Shown here in pieces: positions 25,166 through 32,450 of a stretch of DNA of 45,114 bases. Each line of letters opens with the position of its first letter. The first letter of the stretch is position 1. Under the pieces are notes generated by a model. The model worked only from the letters and a program-made list of their open reading frames with translations. It was not told the DNA's origin and ran no database searches. The position numbers and the translations under genes were made by a program. Origin of the DNA: Lentisphaerota bacterium (GTDB taxonomy: Bacteria; Verrucomicrobiota; Kiritimatiellia; CAIQIC01; Lenti-01); assembly GCA_012514035.1 (NCBI GenBank), contig JAAZBB010000010.1, positions 1 to 45,114 of the forward strand, in the 5' to 3' direction.

Positions 25166-25588
25166 TCAGAGATTCAGCGTGGCTGAAGCGGTTTTGGTGT
25201 TGAACCCCTCGGCGTTGATGGCATACACGCTGCGATTGAACGACTCGTCCGGGCCGCTTTTCAGGAAACTGGCCTTTGGTTCTTCAACGGTTTCAGATTG
25301 TCCGAAACCGGTGGTGAAAACGTAGCTGGTGGCGCCGGGAATAGGCGTGCAGCGGCAGGTATAGGCGGTGCCGCGGCCCGAGATGGTGTACTTGTCCGTG
25401 AGGCTCAAACCGCTCGGGGTGATGGCCGCAAACTGGGCGTTTTCGTCAACCGGATCGGCCCCGTCCCCGGCGTCCGTGTCTTCGGTGGTCGGGGCCGCAT
25501 CGCTATCATCATCACCATCGCCACCACAACCGGTGAAAAGACAAGCACTGCACATCAGGATCGCCAGCATCAACAGGAATCGTTTCAT
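25166..25588 (-). CDS. small lipoprotein, unknown
   Basis: A 140-residue lipoprotein. The signal peptide MKRFLLMLAILMCSACLFTG leads to a lipobox Cys (LFTGC), followed by an acidic linker rich in Asp (DGDDDSDAAPTTEDTDAGD) and a beta-rich C-terminal domain of about 85 residues resembling a fibronectin/Ig-like strand arrangement (YTCRCTPIPGATSYVFTTGF). I take the ATG at 25588, 6 nt after TGGAGA; the ATG at 25594 directly abuts it. It is a single gene with no evident partner. Confidence 0.8.
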   Translation of the reverse strand: MKRFLLMLAILMCSACLFTGCGGDGDDDSDAAPTTEDTDAGDGADPVDENAQFAAITPSGLSLTDKYTISGRGTAYTCRCTPIPGATSYVFTTGFGQSETVEEPKASFLKSGPDESFNRSVYAINAEGFNTKTASATLNL

Positions 25589-25755
25589 GATCATCTCCAG
25601 GTTTGTTATCCGGGTTGCTTTGCAGATCCAGGATGGATCCCAATGTCACCTGTCTTCTACCAGCCCCGCGGGGAGGACGGCAATCGGGAAAGAAAGAAAA
25701 ATGAAAAGCGAACGGTGACCGTCCGGGTACATGGCCGGCTGGAGCCCGGGCACCC

Positions 25756-25783
25756 CCGCCAGGAGCAACGGGCATCCTGGCGG
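25756..25783 (-). terminator. stem-loop after ileS
   Basis: A perfect 9-bp stem (CCGCCAGGA / TCCTGGCGG) with a 10-nt loop starts 8 nt beyond the ileS stop on the minus strand. There is no T-run, so termination may be Rho-assisted. The rest of the gap to 25588 shows nothing else. Confidence 0.5.
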
Positions 25784-25790
25784 CAGCAGG

Positions 25791-28700
25791 CTACACCTTG
25801 GCGAGTTCGATCGCGCAAGGGTGGCCGTTGACGTCGACATCGCCGTTGCCCGGGACGGCAGCGATCTGCACGGCGAGGGTTTCGGCAGCCAGGGTGTCGC
25901 GGTGCACCTTGACGGCGGCGAGCAGTTCTTCGTCGGCGGATATTGTCAGTGTGATGCGATCGGCAACGTCGAGGTCCTGCGCCTTGCGCTGGTTCTGGAT
26001 GCGGTTGATGAGTTCGCGGGCGTGGCCTTCCTGCACGAGGGCGGGGGTCAGCGCGGTTTCGAGGGCGACGACGACCGCGCCGCTGGAGGCCACGGCCAGC
26101 CCGGTCTTGGGCGTGCGCTGGATGAGGACATCAGCCGGATCGAGCGCGAACGTCTGGCCGTCGAGCACAACCTCAACGGGGCGGCCTTCGAGCAAGGCGG
26201 AAATCTGGTCGGGGGTGAAGGCCGCGACAGCCGCGACGGCTTTTTTCATGAGGCTGCCGAGCTTGGGCCCGAGGGTCTTGTAGTTGGCCTTAGCGGAGAG
26301 TTCGGCGAGATCGGTTTCTTCTCGGCTAAAGCGGACTTCCTTGACGTTGAGTTCGTCGGCAACGATGTCGGCGAGCGGGCGGACGAGATCGAGGACAGCA
26401 TCGTCGCGGCAGACGACATGGAGGGCGGAGAGGGGCTGGCGCACCTTGAGGTTGAAGTCGGCGCGGAGCTGGCGGGCGAGGCTGACGACTTCCTGGACGC
26501 GGGCCATCTGGGCTTCCAGGGCTTCGTCGCGGGGCAGGGCGCCCGGCAGAGGGAAATCGCAGAGGTGCACAGACTCGGGCAGGCCCTCCGTCCGCAGGTT
26601 GCGGTAGATCTCTTCCGAGATGAACGGCACGAACGGCGCGGCGATCTGGCACAGGCGCAGGAGAACCGTGTGCAGGGTCTCGTAGGCCCGCGTCTTGTCG
26701 GCATCGTCTTCGCTTTTCCAGAAGCGCCGGCGGGAACGGCGGATGTACCAGTTGGTGAGGTCGTCGATGAACTGAACGAGGGGACGCACGGCCTGTTGCA
26801 GGTCATAGGCATCCATGGCGGCGACGACATCGCCGGCCAAGCGGTCGAGGGTGGAAAGAATCCAGCGATCCATCAAGCCGCCGCCGGTGGTAGCGGAACC
26901 CGGTGGCCGTTGGAAGGTTGTCGTTGGTTGTTGAGCCTGGTCCCCGAACCCGGAACCCCGTTTCCTGGGCTCCCAGCCATCCACGTTGGCATAGGTGACA
27001 AAGAAGGAGTAGGCGTTCCACCACGGGATGAGGAGGTGGCGCAGGGCGTGGACGACGCCCTGCTCGGAAAAGCATAGATCTTCGGCGCGGACGATGGGCG
27101 AATTGATCAGGTAGAGCCGCAGGGCATCGGCCCCGTAGGTGTCGAGGATATAGTTGGGGTCGGGGTAGTTCTTGAGCCGCTTGGACATCTTGCGGCCATC
27201 CTCGGCGAGGACCATGCCGTTGATGATGACGTTGCGGTAGGGAGCGCGGTCGAAGAGCGCGGTGCCGAGGAGCATCAGGGTGTAGAACCAGCCGCGGGTC
27301 TGGTCGAGGCCTTCGGCAATGAAGTCGGCGGGAAAGAACTTGTCGAGTTCGCCGGCGCGCTCGAAGGGGTAGTGTTGCTGGGCGTAGGGCATGGAGCCGG
27401 ATTCGAACCAGCAGTCGAGTACTTCGGGCGTGCGCCGGTAGGTCTTGCCGTTGTGGGTGAACGTGATGTTGTCCACGTGGTGCTTGTGGAGGTCGGTCAC
27501 GGTCTGGCCGGAGAGTTGTTCCAGTTCGGCAATGGAACCGATGCAGATCATCTCCTGGCCGTCTTCCGAAATCCAGACCGGGATGCAGGAGCCCCAGAAG
27601 CGGTTGCGGGAGATGTTCCAGTCGCGGGCCTCGCGGAGCCAGTTGCCGAAGCGCTTTTCGCCGAGGGCGGCCGGGACCCAGTGGACGGTATCGTTGTTGG
27701 CGGCGAGGCGGTCGTGCAGATCCTCGACGCGCACGTACCAGGCCTCGATGGCGCGGTAAATCAGGGGGGTGTCGGTACGCGGACAGAAGGGATAGGAGTG
27801 CACGAGGGTGGATTGATGCACGAGTTTGCCGGCGGTTTTCAGGGAGTGAATGATCTGCTTGTCGGCATCCTTGCAGAACACGCCGTGGAATTCGGGCACG
27901 GTTTCAGTGAAGGCGCACATGTCGTCGAGGTAGTCTCGCAGGGAAATGCCGGCGGCCTGGCAGACGCGGAAGTCGTCCTCGCCGAAGGCGGGGGCCATGT
28001 GCACGAAACCGGTGCCGTCCTCCGTGCTGACGAAGTTGTCGTTCAGGATGCGGAAGCAGTCGGGTGCGCCCTTGAACGTGTCGAAGATGGGCTCGTAGGT
28101 CAGGCCGAGGAGATCGGCGCCCTTGAAGGCGGCGATCTTTTCGTACTGGTCTGGCTTCTTGTAGTAGGCGCCGAGGCGGGCCGCGGCGAGGAGATAGACA
28201 TTTTTATCTGCCAGGTCCCGGACGGCGACATAGTCGATATCGGGACCGGCACAGATGGCGAGGTTGCCATAGAGCGTCCAGGGGGTGGTGGTCCAGATCA
28301 AGGCGTAGACGGGTGCGCCGCCGGCATCGAGCTTCCCCGGCAATTGAGTGAGCTTGACCCGGACGGTGATGGAGGGGTCCTGCACGTCCTGGTAATTACT
28401 GCCGGCTTCGAAGTTGGACAGCGGGGTGCTGAGCTTCCAGGAGTAGGGCATGATGCGGTGCGACTTGTAGACGCGGCCCTGGTTCCAGAGTTGCTTGAAC
28501 GCCCACCAGACGGACTCCATGAAGGTGGGATCCATGGTCTTGTAGTCGTTGTCGAAATCCACCCAGCGGCCCATGCGGGTGACGGTCCGGCGCCATTCGG
28601 AAACATAGGTCAGCACCATGGACCGGCAGGTTTCATTGAAGACGTCCACGCCCTTGGCGCGGATGTCGGGGGCACCGGCGAGGCCGAGTTTCTCCTGCGC

Positions 28701-28985
28701 GAGGGCTTCGATGGGCAGGCCGTGGCAGTCCCAGCCGAACCGGCGCTCGACAAAATGGCCGCGCATGGTCTGGTAGCGCGGCAGGATGTCCTTGATGGTG
28801 CCGGCCAGCAGATGGCCGTAGTGGGGCGCACCCGTGGCAAAGGGCGGGCCGTCGTAGAAAACGTATTCCCGGGCCCCTTTGCGGTGCGCCAGGGTTTTCT
28901 TGAACGTGTCGTTCTGCTCCCAGAACCGAAGGACATCTTCCTCCATCTGCGGGAACGACAATTTGCTGGAAACGGGCTTGAACAT
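25791..28985 (-). CDS. ileS: isoleucyl-tRNA synthetase
   Basis: IleRS charges tRNA-Ile. The 1064-residue protein has the HIGH-type motif PHYGHLLAG (about 54-62), the editing-domain stretch IWTTTPWTLYGN (about 236-247), the KMSKR loop GRKMSKRLKNY (about 598-608), and the anticodon-binding helical domain, with no C-terminal zinc finger. Together with its length this fits the eukaryote/Chlamydia-like class of bacterial IleRS, members of which are often mupirocin-resistant. The ATG at 28985 follows GAAGGAAG. About 29 extra, low-complexity residues sit between YANVDGWEPRK and LMDRWILSTL (see next entry). Confidence 0.95.
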   Translation of the reverse strand: MFKPVSSKLSFPQMEEDVLRFWEQNDTFKKTLAHRKGAREYVFYDGPPFATGAPHYGHLLAGTIKDILPRYQTMRGHFVERRFGWDCHGLPIEALAQEKLGLAGAPDIRAKGVDVFNETCRSMVLTYVSEWRRTVTRMGRWVDFDNDYKTMDPTFMESVWWAFKQLWNQGRVYKSHRIMPYSWKLSTPLSNFEAGSNYQDVQDPSITVRVKLTQLPGKLDAGGAPVYALIWTTTPWTLYGNLAICAGPDIDYVAVRDLADKNVYLLAAARLGAYYKKPDQYEKIAAFKGADLLGLTYEPIFDTFKGAPDCFRILNDNFVSTEDGTGFVHMAPAFGEDDFRVCQAAGISLRDYLDDMCAFTETVPEFHGVFCKDADKQIIHSLKTAGKLVHQSTLVHSYPFCPRTDTPLIYRAIEAWYVRVEDLHDRLAANNDTVHWVPAALGEKRFGNWLREARDWNISRNRFWGSCIPVWISEDGQEMICIGSIAELEQLSGQTVTDLHKHHVDNITFTHNGKTYRRTPEVLDCWFESGSMPYAQQHYPFERAGELDKFFPADFIAEGLDQTRGWFYTLMLLGTALFDRAPYRNVIINGMVLAEDGRKMSKRLKNYPDPNYILDTYGADALRLYLINSPIVRAEDLCFSEQGVVHALRHLLIPWWNAYSFFVTYANVDGWEPRKRGSGFGDQAQQPTTTFQRPPGSATTGGGLMDRWILSTLDRLAGDVVAAMDAYDLQQAVRPLVQFIDDLTNWYIRRSRRRFWKSEDDADKTRAYETLHTVLLRLCQIAAPFVPFISEEIYRNLRTEGLPESVHLCDFPLPGALPRDEALEAQMARVQEVVSLARQLRADFNLKVRQPLSALHVVCRDDAVLDLVRPLADIVADELNVKEVRFSREETDLAELSAKANYKTLGPKLGSLMKKAVAAVAAFTPDQISALLEGRPVEVVLDGQTFALDPADVLIQRTPKTGLAVASSGAVVVALETALTPALVQEGHARELINRIQNQRKAQDLDVADRITLTISADEELLAAVKVHRDTLAAETLAVQIAAVPGNGDVDVNGHPCAIELAKV
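26880..26963 (-). other. in-frame low-complexity insert in ileS
   Basis: In most IleRS proteins DGW.P is followed closely by LDRWIL. Here about 29 residues rich in Gly, Gln, Thr and Pro (GSGFGDQAQQPTTTFQRPPG and flanks) lie between them. The DNA has short-period wording such as ggttccgggttcgggg and caacaaccaacgacaacc, like repeat DNA. It keeps the frame and lies at the catalytic/anticodon domain junction. Confidence 0.5.
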
Positions 28986-29030
28986 TGGGATACTTCCTTC
29001 TCGGACACAACCGGGCCGAATCAGCCGAAC

Positions 29031-29059
29031 ATTGAAAGACGCGGTGGGGGAATTGTCAA
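29031..29059 (-). promoter_or_regulatory. ileS promoter
   Basis: On the minus strand TTGACA (29059-29054), 17 nt, TTCAAT (29036-29031), giving a start near 29024 and a 39-nt leader with a GAAGGAAG ribosome site. The leader is too short for a T-box. Confidence 0.6.
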
Positions 29060-29167
29060 GGAAGCACGGGAAGCGTCCGGATACGCCATCCGGAGCGGCC
29101 GGGGCGTGTGCGACTCGCAGGAACCGGCGCCTGATCGAGGCAACGGCCTGAGGCCGCCGGGCAAAAG

Positions 29168-30886
29168 TCAATCGGCGGGGCGGACGGGGGCGGTCTTGCG
29201 TCGGGCCTGCTTGGCCTTGCGCCAGTCGATGAGCCGGCGCTGGAGGTAGTCAGTCTCGAACCGGGTAATGTCCACTTCGGCATCAAAGCCCGCCGCGAGC
29301 GCGCCCTGGTTGCCGAGGATGGCGGGTCGGGCCTGGCTGAATTGGGAAGGTTCGAACTTCAGGGTGGCGTCATAGGGGTACAGGATGCGCACGGCCCGGC
29401 CGTCCTTGACGGCATCGATGAACCGTTGGATCTGGTTGCGGCTGGAAACGGCCTTGCGGTTGAGTTGGTCGGAGACGACCGCTTCGTAGACGATTTCGGC
29501 GCGCTGAGCGGCCACGTTCCAGATCACGACATCGATTTCGCCGAGGCAACGGCCTGTGGCATTGTGGTAGGTGAGGTTGCAGAAGGCGCGGGATTCCCGG
29601 GGATTATGGCGGGCGTTGTATTGAAGACCGGCGAGGGTTTCCAGCACGGTGCCGATGCTGCCCCACTTGGGGCCATCCAGATCGCGGAGCTGTTCGAAAT
29701 ACTGCTGCACGAGGGGGCGGCGCGCTTCGGCGATGGATCCCGGCCAGAGGCTGATGACGTCTTCGACCGGCAGGGATTCATCCCGCCAGGAGGTGACGGT
29801 GGCGGCCGGGGGCGGGGCGGCGGGCTCCGGCCGGGGCCGCAGGAGCCAAACGGTACCAATGATGGCTCCGGCGATCGCCACGCCGAGCGGCAGGAGCCAA
29901 CGCGGCGCCGCCCGGCGCGGCGGGGACGGGAGGGGAACAGCGCCGGTTATGACCGGGGGCGGGGGAATGACAATGGTGGGGGTGGTGGCCGGGCGGACGG
30001 CGGGAGTGATGCGGATGCTGGTTTGCCGCAGGCCGCCGGGCAGGGCGGGGCGCAGCGCGGCGAGGGCGGCGGCGGCGGTGGCAAACCGGCTGTCGGGATC
30101 AAAGGCCATGGCCTTCATCACCCAATCGCAGATGGCCGGGGGCAGGTCGGGCCGCCATTGGGCCAGGGGCGTGATCCGGTGTTCGAGGTGGCTGGTGATG
30201 AGGGCTGGAATGGTGTCGCCTTCGACGGCGTTGCGGCCGGACAGCATGTAGTAGTACAGGCAGCCCATGGCGTAGATGTCCGTGCGTGCATCCAGCGGCT
30301 GGTGGCGGAGCTGTTCCGGGGCGATATAGAGGATGGAGCCGTAGATGGAGGTGTTGCCCTCGAGGCTCTGCAGGGTGGGGCGGGTCACGAACCGCGCGAG
30401 GCCGAAGTCGAGGATCTTGTACTGCCAGGCGCCGCTGGGCAGGCGCGTGCGCATGATGTTCTGCGGCTTGAGATCGCGGTGGATCAGGCCGGCCTGGTGC
30501 GCGGCGATGAGGGCCTCGAGCGTCTGTTGGGCCGCGTCGGCGAAGGCGGCGAGGTCAAACGGGCCGCGCTTGATGCACTGGTCGAGCGTCTCGCCATCCA
30601 CGAATTCCGTGATGACGTAGGGACCCTCGTCGTCCATGCCGTAATCGTGGATGGTGAGGATATTCGGATGCTGGATGGCGGCCAGGGTCATGGCCTCGCG
30701 CCAGAGCCGCTCCGTGCCCGCGGGATCATCCGCAATGGGTTCCAGGGGTTTCCAGCGCTTGACGGCGACAAACCGCTGCAGTTGCGTGTCCCACGCCTGG
30801 AACACGGCCCCCGCGCCGCCGGAGCCGACGGCCCGCCGAATCTCGTAGCGTCCGGCGATCAACTCGTTCCGAGGGCGGTTATCCAT
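29168..30886 (-). CDS. membrane Ser/Thr protein kinase
   Basis: A 572-residue Hanks-type kinase. The catalytic domain covers about 13-280: the glycine loop GSGGAGAVF (21-29), Lys43 in VAVK, the catalytic loop HRDLKPQN (136-143, Asp138), DFGLARF (160-166) and APEQLR. All key residues are present, so it should be active. A Pro-rich linker (about 300-325) leads to one membrane helix (about 330-349), so the kinase faces the cytosol and about 220 residues face outside. The outer domain contains GEIDVVIWN...AEIVYEAVV and LNRKAVSSRNQIQRF. I use the ATG at 30886; the frame is open to 30937 and no start has a good ribosome site. An extended -10 (TGATAGAAT, 30929-30921) lies upstream. Confidence 0.9.
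   Translation of the reverse strand: MDNRPRNELIAGRYEIRRAVGSGGAGAVFQAWDTQLQRFVAVKRWKPLEPIADDPAGTERLWREAMTLAAIQHPNILTIHDYGMDDEGPYVITEFVDGETLDQCIKRGPFDLAAFADAAQQTLEALIAAHQAGLIHRDLKPQNIMRTRLPSGAWQYKILDFGLARFVTRPTLQSLEGNTSIYGSILYIAPEQLRHQPLDARTDIYAMGCLYYYMLSGRNAVEGDTIPALITSHLEHRITPLAQWRPDLPPAICDWVMKAMAFDPDSRFATAAAALAALRPALPGGLRQTSIRITPAVRPATTPTIVIPPPPVITGAVPLPSPPRRAAPRWLLPLGVAIAGAIIGTVWLLRPRPEPAAPPPAATVTSWRDESLPVEDVISLWPGSIAEARRPLVQQYFEQLRDLDGPKWGSIGTVLETLAGLQYNARHNPRESRAFCNLTYHNATGRCLGEIDVVIWNVAAQRAEIVYEAVVSDQLNRKAVSSRNQIQRFIDAVKDGRAVRILYPYDATLKFEPSQFSQARPAILGNQGALAAGFDAEVDITRFETDYLQRRLIDWRKAKQARRKTAPVRPAD
29704..29771. repeat. 68-bp inverted repeat, copy inside kinase gene
   Basis: This segment codes for about residues 373-394 of the Ser/Thr kinase (PVEDVISLWPGSIAEARR). 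Its reverse complement is found base for base at 31027-31094. The two copies are about 1.3 kb apart. Confidence 0.9.
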
Positions 30887-31026
30887 GCTTGTAGCCGGGG
30901 CATTTCCATTCACGCGGAGTATTCTATCAGACGGCACCTCGCCGTCGAGTCCCGAGCGTGCACCCTATTTTGCGAACGGCCATATACGATTGGATGCACG
31001 CCTTTCACAAACAAGCCATGAACACC
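30887..31026 (-). promoter_or_regulatory. kinase upstream region
   Basis: On the minus strand TGATAGAAT (30929-30921) is a good extended -10; the -35 is weak (TCGACG-like, 16 nt upstream). Predicted start is near 30914, 28 nt before the chosen ATG. No gene is seen in the 358-nt gap to the aldo/keto reductase, only this promoter, the repeat copy and a palindrome. Confidence 0.4.
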
Positions 31027-31094
31027 GCCGGTCGAAGACGTCATCAGCCTCTGGCCGGGATCCATCGCCGAAGCGCGCCGCCCCCTCGTGCAGC
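31027..31094. repeat. 68-bp inverted repeat, copy upstream of kinase gene
   Basis: An exact inverted copy of 29704-29771. It lies about 110-180 bp upstream of the predicted kinase transcription start. It is not part of any gene here. The identity without a single mismatch implies a recent event or conversion between copies. Confidence 0.9.
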
Positions 31095-31104
31095 CGCGCC
31101 TCAG

Positions 31105-31126
31105 TATAGTAGTTGCAACTATTATA
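31105..31126. promoter_or_regulatory. 22-bp palindrome, possible operator
   Basis: TATAGTAGTTG and CAACTATTATA form a near-perfect inverted repeat (10 of 11 pairs) centred on TTGCAA. AT-rich palindromes with an AGTTGCAACT core are typical of MarR-type operators. It stands out in this GC-rich DNA, directly beside the repeat copy. No regulator gene is adjacent, so this is only a candidate. Confidence 0.35.
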
Positions 31127-31244
31127 TTACGGGCCAGGTGGAGCGCATCTTATTTGCGATTTTTTTGGGGGAGTGGGTATCTGAGCATGTTGGGCAAACG
31201 CGCGCCGCGCGGAGTCGAAAATAACTGTTTCCGCCGGGCGAGAA

Positions 31245-32336
31245 TCAAAGTTTGAATGCGGCCAGAGTCTTGAGGCGCTCGATGATGGGCAGGTGCTGGG
31301 TGCAGCGGGCTTCGCACTGGCCGCAATCGATGCACTTGGCAGCTCCGCCGGGCGTGATGTCCCAGTGCAACTTGAAGCGGGCGCGGATGGCGTCGGGCGG
31401 CATCTGCAACTGCAGGAGGTTGTGAATGTCCATGTATTGCGGAATGGGGATATCCTGCGGGCAGGGCAGGCAGTAGCCGCAACCGGTGCACATTTCGTTG
31501 AAATCCTTTTCAATGCTGGCGCGGCTGGCGGCAAGATGCGCGGCATCGTGGGGGGTGAAGTCGTCGAGGGCGTGGACGGCAGCGGCGACCTGTTCCGGGG
31601 CGCTGAAGCCGACAAGGGCACAGGTCACAGCGCGATCGGAAACGAGGAACCGGAGGGCAGCGGCGACGACATCGGGGTCGCCGGGGGCACGAATGAAGTC
31701 GAAAGCGGCGGGGTGCTGGGGGATGATGCCGCCGCCGAGGGGATTCATGGCGACCAGGCCTTTCCGGAGGCGCCCGGCGGCTTCAACGCCCTGGCGGCGG
31801 TAGGGAAAATTGATGGCACAATAGCCGAGGGTGACCCCTTCGATCTCGGGATGGTCGGCCAGCATCTGTTCGACTTCCGGGCCGCGCATGTGGGTGGACA
31901 CGCACACGTGGCCGATCAAGCCCTCCGCCTTGGCCTGCAGGGCGGCCTTCAGCGCACCCCCCTTGACGCGGGCCTGCCAGTCGGCGGGATCCATGACGCA
32001 CCAGATGTGAAAAAAATCGATGCGGGGCACGCCCAGGCGCCGAAGGGATTTCTCCAGTCCGCGCCGAAAGGCGCCTCCGGCGGCTTCGGAGCATTTGGAT
32101 GAGGTGTAGAGAGGCAGGGGGGAAGGCGGCATGGTGCGGAGGGCTTCGCCGAAGATGTCCTCGCTCTGGTCGTCGCAATAGTAGGGAGCGGTGTCGAAAT
32201 AGGTAATGCCCGCGCGCCGGGCGGCGTGAAGCAGGGCGATGCCGGCGGCATGTTTTTTCGGGGTGGGCAGGCGCATGCCGCCAAACCCGATGGCCGAAAG
32301 TTGCTTGCCGGTCTGGCCGTATCCCTTATAGATCAT
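31245..32336 (-). CDS. aldo/keto reductase with 4Fe-4S domain
   Basis: A 363-residue protein. Residues 1-270 form an aldo/keto reductase barrel, with QTGKQLSAIGFGGMRLP (about 8-24), the catalytic region ITYFDTAPYYCDDQSE (about 44-59) and LYTSSKCSE carrying the active-site Lys. The C-terminal 90 residues hold two iron-sulfur cluster patterns: CTGCGYCLPCP (about 287-297) and CIDCGQCEARC. This architecture is common in anaerobes and suggests electron transfer through clusters in place of, or in addition to, NADPH. It diverges from the TPR/Exb operon, whose promoter occupies the 54-nt gap. Confidence 0.92.
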   Translation of the reverse strand: MIYKGYGQTGKQLSAIGFGGMRLPTPKKHAAGIALLHAARRAGITYFDTAPYYCDDQSEDIFGEALRTMPPSPLPLYTSSKCSEAAGGAFRRGLEKSLRRLGVPRIDFFHIWCVMDPADWQARVKGGALKAALQAKAEGLIGHVCVSTHMRGPEVEQMLADHPEIEGVTLGYCAINFPYRRQGVEAAGRLRKGLVAMNPLGGGIIPQHPAAFDFIRAPGDPDVVAAALRFLVSDRAVTCALVGFSAPEQVAAAVHALDDFTPHDAAHLAASRASIEKDFNEMCTGCGYCLPCPQDIPIPQYMDIHNLLQLQMPPDAIRARFKLHWDITPGGAAKCIDCGQCEARCTQHLPIIERLKTLAAFKL

Positions 32337-32355
32337 GGTGCCCGCCCTTGAATAC

Positions 32356-32385
32356 TTGACGCTAGCGCGGTTGCAGGGTTATAAA
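32356..32385 (+). promoter_or_regulatory. promoter of the TPR-Exb operon
   Basis: TTGACG (32356-32361), 18 nt, TATAAA (32380-32385), the best promoter match in the window. Predicted start is about 32392. Confidence 0.65.
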
Positions 32386-32450
32386 CAAGCATGAATCTGC
32401 ACCCGCGTTCTTCGTTCGGGCATTCGGCGCACGAAATGACGGAAACAACC

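Noticed and set aside
27372-29249. Long plus-strand open frame opposite ileS
   Set aside because: It is antisense to a clear isoleucyl-tRNA synthetase gene and its composition is that of a GC-rich shadow frame.
29342-31021. Long plus-strand open frame opposite the Ser/Thr kinase
   Set aside because: It lies over a kinase gene with all catalytic motifs on the other strand; its Gly/Arg-rich product has no recognisable domain.
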